46,845 nt of DNA, taken from positions 1 to 46,845 of the forward strand of contig ONWV01000005.1 in NCBI GenBank assembly GCA_900321635.1, given 5' to 3'. Source of the DNA: an uncultured Spirochaetaceae bacterium (lineage in GTDB: Bacteria > Spirochaetota > Spirochaetia > Sphaerochaetales > Sphaerochaetaceae). The notes under the pieces were generated by a model. The model ran no database searches. It saw nothing but the letters and a program-made list of their open reading frames with translations, and was not told the origin of the DNA. Below are positions 1 through 8,589 of this stretch, piece after piece (position 1 is the first letter of the stretch; each line of letters opens with the position of its first letter). Both the position numbers and the translations under genes were made by a program.

Positions 1-2173
1 AGCGGACCTCCTCAAGCTTTTCTTTCAGGTCTGTACCGTTCATCATGTCAGTCATCACATCCTCTGTCGGAAGCGGGATGCTGCAGATTCTCTTACCTAT
101 TGCCTTGGACACGGCATCGATATATGCTGCGGCGCTTCCGTTGAATACAAGCTCTCCCATTCCTTTGGCTCCGAACGGACCCCACTGGTACGGGTTATCC
201 ACAAAGTACACGCCCTGCTTCGGGAAGTCCATGGAAGTAGGAACAATATAGTCGCTCATGGAAGTCTGCTTGAAGTGACCTCCGATGTTCTGCATGACCT
301 CAGTAGAACCCCAGCCAAGACCCTGGATGACTCCTCCGTTGACCTGACCGTGGACGATTTTCTCATCAATGAGGTGTCCGCAGTCATGGCTTGACCAGAT
401 TCCCTTTGTGGTGATCTCTGCAGTACACGGGTCAACCTCGACCTCAACAGCACAGACGCCCCAGCCGTAACCAAGGTAGGCATAGCCCTGGAATGTGCTC
501 TGATCCCACGGGAATCCTTCAGGATGCTCGTAGTGGGTCTCGACGGTGAAATCCTTTTCCTTGTCATAACGCGGCTTCATCAGCTTTGCGGCACGCTCGA
601 CAAGCTCTCCGACAATCATTGTGGATCTTGAAGCCGCCGTAGGTCCTGAATCAGGAACACGTGAGGTATCCGGATCCTTGAAAATGACCTTCTCCATCGG
701 GATTTCAAGAACATGTGCGGCAATCTTGGGAAGGATTGTGTGGAAGCCCTGACCCATTTCGGTCTGGCCGCACAGAATCTCAACATCGCCGTTTGCGAAC
801 TTATGAAGCTGACATCTGGCCTTGATGATCGCCTGCTCTCCGTTTCCGGTGAAAGCTCCGCCGTGGTTGTAGAAGCTGATTCCGATACCCCGTCCGCTTC
901 CCCACTTGTACTCACGGGCCTTTCTCTCATAGTCCGAGGCCTTCATGACCTGTTCAAGCATCTCAGGAATCATGACGCGCTCGACGATTTTTCCGTTTGT
1001 GCTGGTAGTATCACCCTGCTTGATGAAGTACTTTCTCTTGTACTCCAGAGGATCTTTTCCGAGCATCTCGGCGATATGGCACATATGGGTTTCCACCGCA
1101 AACAGGGTCTGCGGAGCTCCGAAACCGCGGAATGCGCAGCTTGGGAATGTGTTTGTTGCAACACCAAGGCCCACGCTTCTGATGTTCGGGAAGCTGTAGC
1201 AGCCTGTGACATGGAAGCATCCTCTCTGAAGGACAACGAACGATGAAGCGAGATAACCTCCGACGTTGTAGCAGACGGTGCTGTCCATGGCTATGATGTT
1301 TCCATCCTTATCAAGACCTGTCTTGAAGACGACCTTGGACGGGTGGCGTTTGACCGAGTTCTCAATGTCCTCCTCTCTGTCGAAGAACATCTTCACACCC
1401 TTCTTCATCACATATGAGGCGAGAAGAAGAGGTCCGCACACGACATCTGGGAAGTGCTCCTTTCCGCCGAATGCACCACCTGTTGTTGTCTGTCTGACAA
1501 TGACCTTATCCGGTGTGATGTTAAGAAGCGGAGAAATTGACTTTGCGATATAGAACGGGCACTGAGCCGAAGCATAAACCACATAGTGGTCGCCTTCGGG
1601 GATACAGCAGGCGCCGTTAGTCTCAAGGTAGATATGCTCCTGGAATCCTGTCTCGATTGTCTCTGTGACAATCCTATCAGCCTTCTTGAAGGCGGCATCC
1701 ACATCACCCACGTTCAGAGAAAGGCGGCAGTGGATGTTGTCGGAATTGACAAAAGCTCCGCCCTTGCACTCAAGACCCTCGTCGATGGTCACGGCAGGAG
1801 TAAGCTCCTCATAATCGATTTTGATCTGCTGTTTCAGATCCTCGACCTTTGTTCTGTCCGGACCGACCATGATTCCGATGGTCTCGCCGACATAGCGCAC
1901 CTCGTCTTCTGCGAAGCACTTCCAGTCGGTGGCGATCATGTGAAGGTAATTGTGTCCTCCTTCCGGGATGTCCTTGTAGGTGACGAATCTGTATCCGGCA
2001 GGCATCTCAGGCAGATGAATCGCCTTGATTTTTCCTCTTGGGATGCTGGATCGCACCAGACGGCCCCACAGACAGTCATCAAACGAGTAGTCGGATACGT
2101 ATTTTATTGTACCTTCGCTCTTTGAGACTGCATCGACACGTCTGACAGCCTTTGAAATGTCGCAAGCTACCAT
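1..2173 (-). CDS. Xanthine dehydrogenase-family molybdopterin subunit (partial, cut at left edge)
   Basis: Reading from the ATG at 2173 the frame is open to the window edge for about 724 codons, so only a few C-terminal residues are missing; the family is usually 720-780 residues. This is the molybdopterin-binding large subunit of a xanthine dehydrogenase/purine hydroxylase. Visible family motifs are GGAFGGKE at about residues 232-239, AFRGFGAPQ near 348 and GAKGMGE near 668-674, whose glutamate is the expected catalytic base. It has no N-terminal 2Fe-2S or FAD domain, so it should need separate small subunits, which are not in the window and may lie to the left. It is third in a minus-strand row after ygfK and ssnA, the arrangement seen in bacterial purine and urate degradation clusters. 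The start is preceded by AGGAGAAATATA. Substrate (xanthine, hypoxanthine or another heterocycle) cannot be read from the sequence. Confidence 0.9.
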   Translation of the reverse strand, partial: MVACDISKAVRRVDAVSKSEGTIKYVSDYSFDDCLWGRLVRSSIPRGKIKAIHLPEMPAGYRFVTYKDIPEGGHNYLHMIATDWKCFAEDEVRYVGETIGIMVGPDRTKVEDLKQQIKIDYEELTPAVTIDEGLECKGGAFVNSDNIHCRLSLNVGDVDAAFKKADRIVTETIETGFQEHIYLETNGACCIPEGDHYVVYASAQCPFYIAKSISPLLNITPDKVIVRQTTTGGAFGGKEHFPDVVCGPLLLASYVMKKGVKMFFDREEDIENSVKRHPSKVVFKTGLDKDGNIIAMDSTVCYNVGGYLASSFVVLQRGCFHVTGCYSFPNIRSVGLGVATNTFPSCAFRGFGAPQTLFAVETHMCHIAEMLGKDPLEYKRKYFIKQGDTTSTNGKIVERVMIPEMLEQVMKASDYERKAREYKWGSGRGIGISFYNHGGAFTGNGEQAIIKARCQLHKFANGDVEILCGQTEMGQGFHTILPKIAAHVLEIPMEKVIFKDPDTSRVPDSGPTAASRSTMIVGELVERAAKLMKPRYDKEKDFTVETHYEHPEGFPWDQSTFQGYAYLGYGWGVCAVEVEVDPCTAEITTKGIWSSHDCGHLIDEKIVHGQVNGGVIQGLGWGSTEVMQNIGGHFKQTSMSDYIVPTSMDFPKQGVYFVDNPYQWGPFGAKGMGELVFNGSAAAYIDAVSKAIGKRICSIPLPTEDVMTDMMNGTDLKEKLEEVR

Positions 2174-2212
2174 TATATTTCTCCTTGAATAATCGAATTC
2201 CCTTTTTACATA

Positions 2213-2243
2213 CACAAGCCGCAGAATCACTCCTGCGGCTGTG
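2213..2243 (-). promoter_or_regulatory. Stem-loop between ssnA and the molybdopterin subunit gene
   Basis: AGCCGCAG at 2217-2224 pairs perfectly with CTGCGGCT at 2233-2240 around an 8-base loop, and CAC/GTG can extend it past a bulge. There is no T-run after it on the minus strand, so it is more likely an mRNA processing or stability hairpin inside the operon than a full terminator. Confidence 0.45.
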
Positions 2244-2261
2244 CTTTCCGTTAACCCAAAG

Positions 2262-3623
2262 TTATCTAATTATACCACTAGTTCCTTCTGGAGGTAACTT
2301 ATCAGTTCTCTCCCACAGTTTTTTGGCAACCTCGGCAGCCTTGGCATAGATTTCCTTCTCATCAAAGTCGAACTTGTGGTTCTCCATGACAAGCTTACCG
2401 TTGATGATGACCGACTCCACGCAGTTGCTGCTCATACCCCAGACAAAGTGGCCGGCGGCGTTTTCTTTCTGAAGCGGCGTCGGGTTCTGGTAACTGAGGA
2501 TATCCAGATCTGCCTTGTAACCCGGCTCAATGCGTCCGAACTTGTCGCCCTTGAAGTATTTTTCAAGGAACTTGTTGGCATTGGTCACAGCCCTGAGGTA
2601 GTCTCCGGGCCAGTACGGACCGTGTGCATCGCGGTTCTTGAAGAATGCGATCTTGCACTCCTCGAACATGTTGCTTCCGCATCCGTCGGTTCCCATGATC
2701 AGGTTCTTGACCTTCGGCAGGTACTTCGGATAGCCGACCTGGTTGTTCATGTTGCTTCTGGGGTTGTGGGCCAAGAAGCATCCTCTCTCATTAAGAAGAT
2801 CAACTTCGTGCTCGTTCAGCCAGATTCCGTGGACAAGAAGGGTCTTGTCATTCAGAAGTCCGTGTCTGTCCAGTCTGTCCATGATGTCTTCGTTGTAGAA
2901 GTGGTGGGACCAGACGCTGTCGTACTCGCCCTCTGCCACATGAAGGTGCATTCCCCTTCCGGTGGTCTTGGCTGAATCTGCCAGAAGTTCCATTCCCTCC
3001 TCGGGAATCGTAAACGGAGCATGGCCTCCGACCATGGCTTCGCACATCACATTCTCGCCCTTCTTCTTTCTGTCATCCACTTCTTTGGCAAAGCGGATTC
3101 CTTCCTTGACTCCGTCACGGATTTCCTTCATGCCGTAGTTGCGGTCTGTGATTCCGTAGGCAACAATTCCTCTGAGGCCGAACTTCTCCATTCCCTTGGC
3201 GATTGTCGAAAGGCTTCCGTCAATGTAGTTCGGGCTCTCATGATGGTCTATACATGAAGTTGTTCCGTTCTTTATTGCATCAAGAGTGCAGATCAGGGAA
3301 CTGTAGTACAGTGACTCCTCATCAAGAGCACGGTCGATTCTCCACCACCACTCCTTCAGAGTCTGAATCAGATCAGTCTGAGGACCTGCGGAAATGAGCA
3401 TTCCTCTTGAAAGACCGCTGTAGTAGTGATGATGGCCGCAGACAAAGCCCGGGATAACGGTCTTGCCATCACCCTCTATGACCTTGTCGGCCTTAATGCC
3501 ATCGGCTGCGTTCTTTCCGACCTTGAATATCTTGTCATCCTTGATGACTACATCCACACCGCACAGAACCTCTACAGGCTCCATGGTCTGGATGACTCTT
3601 GTGTTTCTGATAACAGTGGTCAT
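2262..3623 (-). CDS. ssnA: SsnA-type putative aminohydrolase (amidohydrolase superfamily)
   Basis: A 453-residue cytoplasmic metal-dependent hydrolase of the TRZ/ATZ/SsnA family, which removes amino groups from heterocycles. Metal-site features are the GHHHYY motif near residues 63-68, the HLHVAEG motif near 226-232, VHG near 264-266 and GTDG near 312-315. A GTG six bases further upstream (3629) overlaps the ygfK stop, but the ATG at 3623 has the better-placed GGAGGAG ribosome site. It is translationally coupled to ygfK upstream. SsnA is named from E. coli, where its substrate is not settled; the same ssnA-ygfK-xdh neighbourhood is known from anaerobic urate/purine degraders, which suggests a role in opening or deaminating a purine intermediate. 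That role is inference. Confidence 0.88.
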   Translation of the reverse strand: MTTVIRNTRVIQTMEPVEVLCGVDVVIKDDKIFKVGKNAADGIKADKVIEGDGKTVIPGFVCGHHHYYSGLSRGMLISAGPQTDLIQTLKEWWWRIDRALDEESLYYSSLICTLDAIKNGTTSCIDHHESPNYIDGSLSTIAKGMEKFGLRGIVAYGITDRNYGMKEIRDGVKEGIRFAKEVDDRKKKGENVMCEAMVGGHAPFTIPEEGMELLADSAKTTGRGMHLHVAEGEYDSVWSHHFYNEDIMDRLDRHGLLNDKTLLVHGIWLNEHEVDLLNERGCFLAHNPRSNMNNQVGYPKYLPKVKNLIMGTDGCGSNMFEECKIAFFKNRDAHGPYWPGDYLRAVTNANKFLEKYFKGDKFGRIEPGYKADLDILSYQNPTPLQKENAAGHFVWGMSSNCVESVIINGKLVMENHKFDFDEKEIYAKAAEVAKKLWERTDKLPPEGTSGIIR

Positions 3624-3625
3624 TG

Positions 3626-6600
3626 TCACTCCTCCACTCTGGTAAGCAGATAATCATAGCTGATGAAGACCTGCTCGATGAGATCCTTCACTAGAGCCGG
3701 AACATCTCCGACAAGGTTTCCTTCTCCGTCGATATGACACTTGACGACCTTTCCTTCTATGCGCACCAGAACCTCATCGTTCTGTACGATGAAGCCGCTG
3801 TTGGTGCTGTCTTCAAAGTCATCCATTCTGCTGAAGAGTGTGAACTTGTCCTTATACGGTCTGCCCTGATGGTTACAGAAGGCTGCGCAGTTTCCGCACT
3901 CGTTACAGAATGCATCCAGATGGAGTATCTGGAACGGATCGTCGGTGTTCTCGGAAGATCTCATGTCAATTGCGACGTTTGCGCGGTTCGGACAGACATC
4001 AACACACTTGTTGCAGTAGTATGTGCAGTCCATACAGCGCTTTGCTTCCTGCTGAGCGAACTCCTCGATCTTCTTGCAGGACTCGAAGCTCTTGCACTTC
4101 TCGCAAAGATGGGTCTTTCTCTCCTGGACATCCTTGAAGAATCTCTCTTCGGCCTCAAGGTATCCCTCGTCCTCTTCCTCTTCAGCGTAGTCCTCTACAA
4201 GCTCAGGTTCCTTATCGTCCTTGATTTCGGCATCCTTGAGCTCTTCAAAGACTCTGTCGATTGTGGCCTCAACAGCCTTTCTTGCGGATGCGATACACTT
4301 GACGACAGTGGATGCTCCAAGGACATCACCGATTGCATAGACACCCTTTACAGGAGTCTCGTTGGTATCAGGATCTACAACAGGGATACCCTTCTCTGTG
4401 ACAGGAACGCCCAGATACTTCAGGGCATCTGTGTCAGGATGCTCACCGATTGCGGTAATCAGTGTGTCGCAGTCAAGAACAACAACTTCCTTTGTCTCGA
4501 CCGGGCGTCTTCTTCCTGAGGCATCGGGCTCGCCCAGAGCCATCTTTGCACATGTGAGCTTTCCACCCTGGATTGACTTGGGGTTGGTCAGGAAGACGAA
4601 CTTCACGCCGTCATCAAGAGCCATCTTGTACTCTTCGGGATCAGCCGGCATTTCTTTCTGGCTTCTTCTGTAGACGACTGTCACATCCTCTACTCCTGAG
4701 ACGCGCTTTGCGGCTCTTGCGCTATCCATTGCGGTGTTTCCGCCGCCTGTGACAACAACGTGCTTTCCCAAATTGATAACATCAGGATCTGCCTTGAAGC
4801 CTTCAAGGAATGAAAGGGCCCCAAGAACCTTCTTGACATCTCCCTCGATCTTCATCTCGTTGTTCTTCTCGCTTCCGATGGCGTAGTAGATGTAGTCAAA
4901 TCCTGCATCCTTAAGAGCCTTGACCGAGACCTGGTCCATCTTGGAGTTGAAGCTGAACTTGACTCCGTGAGCCTTAACATGGTCGATATCGGCCTGAATT
5001 GCCTTTGGATCGATTCTGAACTTAGGAATGATGTTGGCTACAACTCCACCGGCATTGGCTTCTTTTTCGAAGATTGTGGCATCAAAACCAGAGCGGGCAA
5101 GGAAGTATCCTGCGGCAAGTCCTGCAGGACCTGCACCTATGACTGCAGCCTTAACATCTGCAGGAGCCTCGGGGGCTTCCCAGCTTGAAAGATACTCTGC
5201 AGTACCCTTTTTAACTGCGATCTTCTTCATGTCTCTGATATGGACAGCACCTTCGTAATCCATTCTTGCGCAGTGGAACTGGCACTGATGGTCACAGATG
5301 TTGCATGTGATGTTAGGAAGTGCGTTGCCTTCGTAGATCAGAGACAGAGCCTCTGCATAGCGTCCGTCACCGACAAGACCTACATAGTCTGGGATGTTCT
5401 GGTGAATCGGGCAGGCTTCCATACAAGGTGAGACGTAGCAGTCAAACATCGGAAGTTCATCGTTTGTCTTTGCCTGACGCTCGCCGCGGAACTCGCGCTG
5501 GCTGTAGAAGGCATTTCTTGCATTCTGGGAAAGGCTCTCGACTGCATCAGGATCAATGTCCTTCTTTGCCCATGTCTTGCTCTCTTTCTCAAGCTTCTCT
5601 GCCATGCGGGCCATGCGGGCATATCCGCCCGGCTTGAGCATGTCGGTAGCCATTGTGATGGGTCTGATACCTGTGTCGAAGATGTCCTGGACGGAGAAGA
5701 TTGTACATCCGCCGCTGTAGGAAATCGGAAGCTGTCCCTTGAACTCCGCGCTGAGGCGGCTTGCGACTGTTGTTGAAATCGGAAGCAGTGCGCGGCCTGA
5801 CATGTACTTCTCCTCTCCGGGAAGGACTGAGCCGTCGTTGATGTTTCCGAGTGTGTTTGTAAGCTTGACGCCGAAGCCGAGGTTCATTTTCTTGGCAAGT
5901 TCGACGAGTCTGTGAAGCATTGCGATTGCATCAGGATACTGAAGATCATGCTCGAAGCTCTCGCGCCTGAGGCCCACATGGTCAAATCCCGTAAGGTCGA
6001 GGATTCTTCTGACCTCGTCATAGCCTAAAAGCGTCGGGTTGAGCTTGACGAATGTGTTGAGCTTCTTTTCAGTGAGCATGTAGGAGCAGATTGCCTCGAT
6101 CTCCTTCGGAGGACATCCATGCATTGTGGAGATCGTCACGCTCGGGCAGATGTTGGCGCTGATGCGGTCCTGCAGACCCTTAAGTGCTTTGGCATTGCCT
6201 TCAAGGTCTGTGCCCTCAAGGATGCTGCCCTCTTCTATAATATTCTTAAGAGCTGCCTTGTACTGAGCAAACAGCGGGCTCTTATTTGCATCGATCATGT
6301 TGTCGATGTAGGTCTGCATCTTTGGCTGCTTGATACCGTCAAGGTTGTAGCCTACGCTCATGTTGAAGATGAAGTCAGGATCCTCGGCCTTGCCTGAGAA
6401 TGCAGCCTGGATAAGATGGACTGCGAACCATGCCTTAAGATACTCATCATAGGCCTTCTCGAGGGTATACTCGGTTGACCACTCGACGTTATGACCTTCA
6501 TCGCGTGCATCGATACACGGCTTGGCAATCTCAAGGTGATCCATGATCTGGACGGTCTTGAGCTCCATGAACCTTCCGCCGACCATATAGGAACTGATTA

Positions 6601-6805
6601 TGTTCTGAGCCAGCTGTGTGTGAGGTCCGGCTGCCGGTCCGAGCGGTGTGGCGCACTTCTGACCGAAGACGGATATGCTGTGCTTTCCGCTCGGTTTGTA
6701 GAAATCCTCCTTGTGGATTCCGAAGATTGTTCCATGATTGCGGTATTCTGAGAAGATTCTCTCAACTAGTTCCTCAAACGGAACGGGACGCATTCTGTCT
6801 CCCAT
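3626..6805 (-). CDS. ygfK: YgfK-type iron-sulfur flavoprotein oxidoreductase
   Basis: A 1059-residue multidomain oxidoreductase, sometimes annotated as a putative selenate reductase subunit. Residues 1-400 are a dihydroorotate/dihydropyrimidine dehydrogenase-like barrel. Residues 456-512 hold a cysteine-rich cluster (CYVSPCMEAC, then CNICDHQC). Next come an FAD Rossmann motif GAGPAG at 557-562 and an NAD(P)H motif GGGNTA at 687-692, as in the glutamate synthase small subunit. The C-terminus has ferredoxin-like cysteines at about 924-938 and 967-977. An acidic stretch (about 870-885) links the last two parts. An upstream in-frame ATG exists, but the start at 6805 has AAGGAGAG seven bases upstream and begins at the conserved MRPVPFEELV. 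In gut anaerobes ygfK accompanies xdh and ssnA in purine/urate breakdown. Its reaction is unproven; moving electrons between NAD(P)H and a purine-ring or dihydropyrimidine-type substrate is the natural reading. Confidence 0.92.
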   Translation of the reverse strand: MGDRMRPVPFEELVERIFSEYRNHGTIFGIHKEDFYKPSGKHSISVFGQKCATPLGPAAGPHTQLAQNIISSYMVGGRFMELKTVQIMDHLEIAKPCIDARDEGHNVEWSTEYTLEKAYDEYLKAWFAVHLIQAAFSGKAEDPDFIFNMSVGYNLDGIKQPKMQTYIDNMIDANKSPLFAQYKAALKNIIEEGSILEGTDLEGNAKALKGLQDRISANICPSVTISTMHGCPPKEIEAICSYMLTEKKLNTFVKLNPTLLGYDEVRRILDLTGFDHVGLRRESFEHDLQYPDAIAMLHRLVELAKKMNLGFGVKLTNTLGNINDGSVLPGEEKYMSGRALLPISTTVASRLSAEFKGQLPISYSGGCTIFSVQDIFDTGIRPITMATDMLKPGGYARMARMAEKLEKESKTWAKKDIDPDAVESLSQNARNAFYSQREFRGERQAKTNDELPMFDCYVSPCMEACPIHQNIPDYVGLVGDGRYAEALSLIYEGNALPNITCNICDHQCQFHCARMDYEGAVHIRDMKKIAVKKGTAEYLSSWEAPEAPADVKAAVIGAGPAGLAAGYFLARSGFDATIFEKEANAGGVVANIIPKFRIDPKAIQADIDHVKAHGVKFSFNSKMDQVSVKALKDAGFDYIYYAIGSEKNNEMKIEGDVKKVLGALSFLEGFKADPDVINLGKHVVVTGGGNTAMDSARAAKRVSGVEDVTVVYRRSQKEMPADPEEYKMALDDGVKFVFLTNPKSIQGGKLTCAKMALGEPDASGRRRPVETKEVVVLDCDTLITAIGEHPDTDALKYLGVPVTEKGIPVVDPDTNETPVKGVYAIGDVLGASTVVKCIASARKAVEATIDRVFEELKDAEIKDDKEPELVEDYAEEEEDEGYLEAEERFFKDVQERKTHLCEKCKSFESCKKIEEFAQQEAKRCMDCTYYCNKCVDVCPNRANVAIDMRSSENTDDPFQILHLDAFCNECGNCAAFCNHQGRPYKDKFTLFSRMDDFEDSTNSGFIVQNDEVLVRIEGKVVKCHIDGEGNLVGDVPALVKDLIEQVFISYDYLLTRVEE

Positions 6806-6859
6806 ACATACTCTCCTTTTTGTGGCCACGGCGGACCTGAATTCCTTTTGTGTGCGATT

Positions 6860-7000
6860 ATCGGGCCCTGAAGCCCGATATCCTATTATCAATTCTATCC
6901 CATATCACCCCAAAGTCAAATGTTTTTGCAACAAAGCGCAACAAATGATTTACAACCGCCAGAAGCTATGCGATAATTCCAAATGCAGGCCCATCGGGCC
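6860..7000. repeat. Two copies of ATCGGGCC inside inverted repeats in the ygfK/PLP-gene divergent region
   Basis: The 225-base divergent region 6806-7030 contains ATCGGGCC at 6860-6867 and again at 6993-7000. Each copy sits in a small inverted repeat (ATCGGGC/GCCCGAT at 6860-6879; GGCCC/GGGCC at 6988-7000). A pair of sites serving both divergent transcripts would fit a shared regulator, but no regulator gene is adjacent. Confidence 0.35.
6928..6977 (+). promoter_or_regulatory. Promoter for the PLP-enzyme gene with upstream GCAACAAA direct repeat
   Basis: TTTACA at 6949-6954 and GATAAT at 6972-6977 are separated by 17 bases, a near-ideal sigma-70 spacing. Just upstream GCAACAAA occurs twice, at 6928-6935 and 6938-6945, exactly ten bases (one helical turn) apart. 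That is a plausible activator or repressor site. The mRNA leader would be about 48 bases and ends in an AGGGGG ribosome site. Confidence 0.6.
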
Positions 7001-7030
7001 TCGAATCCAATCTGAAACAAGGGGGCAAAG

Positions 7031-8497
7031 ATGCTCATCAATCTTAACGTCAACCCTGAGGTAAGGGCCAGAAACGTAAAGGTATGTAAGGAAAAAGGAA
7101 TCCTCCTTCCGACATTCAAGCAGATGGTAGATCCTTCAACCGTTCCGGCTTCAATCAAAGAGAAGCTTGCAAAAACAGGTCTGTGGGATGTCAACCCTGT
7201 CAACCTGTTTAGAATCACATGGAAGAACGAGCCTGTGATGGAAGGCGGCGGATTCGGCGGTGTCAACTACATCGAGATCCCAAGACAGCTCACCGGCGTG
7301 AAGCCAAGAATCTTCGCTCTGGTCGGAAAGTACTTCCCCACCGGTGCCCATAAGGTTGGTGCAACATATTCATGTCTCGCTCCGGCTCTTGCAACCGGAA
7401 ACTTCGATGCACAGAACCAGCAGGCAGTCTGGCCTTCAACAGGTAACTACTGCCGCGGCGGAGCATACAACAGCGCCCTCTTGGGATGTAAGTCAATCGC
7501 CATCCTTCCGGCAGAGATGTCAAAGGAAAGATTCGAGTGGCTCAAAACAGTAGCCGGAGAGGTCATTGCAACCCCGGGCTGTGAGTCCAACGTCAAGGAA
7601 ATCTTCGACAAGTGCCACGAGCTTGATGCAGAGCGCGGAAAGCACATTGTCATTTTCAACCAGTTCGAGCAGTTCGAGAACTATCTGTGGCACTACACAG
7701 TAACAGGTTCTGCAATCCTCGAGGTTCTGAAGAATCTCGGCGTCAAGCCTGAGAACGTCCGCGGATATGCATCAAGCACAGGAAGCGGCGGAACACTGGC
7801 AGCAGGTGACCACCTCAAGGACGTCTATCCTCACCTCAAGATCGCAGCCGGTGAGGCAAAGCAGTGCCCGACACTCCTCAGAAACGGATTCGGCGGACAC
7901 AGGATCGAAGGTATCGGAGACAAGCACGTACCATGGATCCACAACGTAAAGAATACCGACATGATCTGTGCCATCGATGACCAGGATTGTATGGATATCT
8001 ACAGACTGTTCAACGAGAAAGCAGGTATCAAGTATCTCAAGGAGACCGTTGGTCTTTCAGACAAGCAGATCGAAGACCTGCAGCTCTTCGGAATCTCCGG
8101 TATCGGCAACATGCTCAGCGCAATCAAGATGGCCAAGTACTACGAGATGGACGAGGACGATGTTCTGTTCACAATCTGCACAGACTCCTCAATCATGTAC
8201 AAGACCAGACTCGCAGAGCTGGATGAGCAGCAGGGCAAGTTCTCCGAGATGGAGGCAGCACGTGTTCACAGCGGAGCACTTCTGCACCAGAGCATCCAGG
8301 ATGCACTTGAGCTCACCTACTACGAGAGACTCAGAGTACACAACCTCAAGTACTACACATGGGTCGAGCAGCAGGGCAAGACCTATGAGGAGCTCAACAG
8401 ACAGTGGTACGACCGCGACTACTGGAAGTCAATTCCTCCGATGGCCGCCAAGATTGACGAGCTCATCGAGGCTTTCAACAAGGAAGTTCTCGCCTGA
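7031..8497 (+). CDS. Fold-type II PLP-dependent enzyme of unknown substrate
   Basis: A 488-residue cytoplasmic protein of the cysteine synthase / threonine dehydratase / tryptophan synthase beta superfamily. The Schiff-base lysine is most likely K108 in PTGAHKVGAT. STGNYCRGG at 136-144 corresponds to the substrate-carboxylate loop, and TGSGGTLAAG at 250-259 is the phosphate-binding glycine loop. It is longer than typical cysteine synthases (about 310) or diaminopropionate ammonia-lyases (about 400), with a long C-terminal part after residue 330. An AGGGGG ribosome site supports the start. It diverges from ygfK and is followed by a second fold-II PLP enzyme. In the E. coli-type purine block this place is taken by YgeX, a diaminopropionate ammonia-lyase, so a lyase acting on a small amino-acid product is a reasonable inference but not shown. 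Confidence 0.8.
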   Translation: MLINLNVNPEVRARNVKVCKEKGILLPTFKQMVDPSTVPASIKEKLAKTGLWDVNPVNLFRITWKNEPVMEGGGFGGVNYIEIPRQLTGVKPRIFALVGKYFPTGAHKVGATYSCLAPALATGNFDAQNQQAVWPSTGNYCRGGAYNSALLGCKSIAILPAEMSKERFEWLKTVAGEVIATPGCESNVKEIFDKCHELDAERGKHIVIFNQFEQFENYLWHYTVTGSAILEVLKNLGVKPENVRGYASSTGSGGTLAAGDHLKDVYPHLKIAAGEAKQCPTLLRNGFGGHRIEGIGDKHVPWIHNVKNTDMICAIDDQDCMDIYRLFNEKAGIKYLKETVGLSDKQIEDLQLFGISGIGNMLSAIKMAKYYEMDEDDVLFTICTDSSIMYKTRLAELDEQQGKFSEMEAARVHSGALLHQSIQDALELTYYERLRVHNLKYYTWVEQQGKTYEELNRQWYDRDYWKSIPPMAAKIDELIEAFNKEVLA

Positions 8498-8514
8498 GTG
8501 CGGATCTTCTGTTC

Positions 8515-8539
8515 AGGGCTGCTTTCGGGCAGCCCTTTT
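8515..8539 (+). terminator. Rho-independent terminator after the PLP-enzyme gene
   Basis: AGGGCTGC at 8515-8522 pairs with GCAGCCCT at 8529-8536 around TTTCGG and is followed by TTTTATTGTT. It lies 18 bases after the stop codon, so the following threonine synthase gene is probably separately or only partly co-transcribed. Confidence 0.75.
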
Positions 8540-8578
8540 ATTGTTCTAATACATTGTTCTAATACATTGTTCGATAAC
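8540..8578 (+). repeat. Three tandem 13-base repeats upstream of the thrC-like gene
   Basis: ATTGTTCTAATAC occurs at 8540-8552 and 8553-8565, and ATTGTTCGATAAC at 8566-8578, ending just before the AAGGAG ribosome site of the next gene. The third unit is degenerate at three positions. The phasing is 13 bases, not a helical repeat, so slippage-type variation or a leader element is as likely as a protein site. Confidence 0.7.
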
Positions 8579-8589
8579 AAGGAGTCAGA

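Noticed and set aside
713..1246. 177-residue open frame on the plus strand
   Set aside because: Antisense to the molybdopterin subunit, which reads continuously through this region.
2376..2975. 199-residue open frame on the plus strand
   Set aside because: Antisense to ssnA, whose metal-binding motifs are intact; no family features.
3734..4519. 261-residue open frame on the plus strand
   Set aside because: It is fully antisense to ygfK, whose frame has clear FAD and cysteine motifs; the plus frame has no recognisable domain and no ribosome site. It reflects codon bias of the real gene.
6806..7030. Purine riboswitch upstream of ygfK or the PLP gene
   Set aside because: No match to the conserved purine-aptamer core could be found; only small inverted repeats and a promoter are visible.
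8540..8578. Tandem repeats as a CRISPR array
   Set aside because: Thirteen-base units without spacers and no cas genes.
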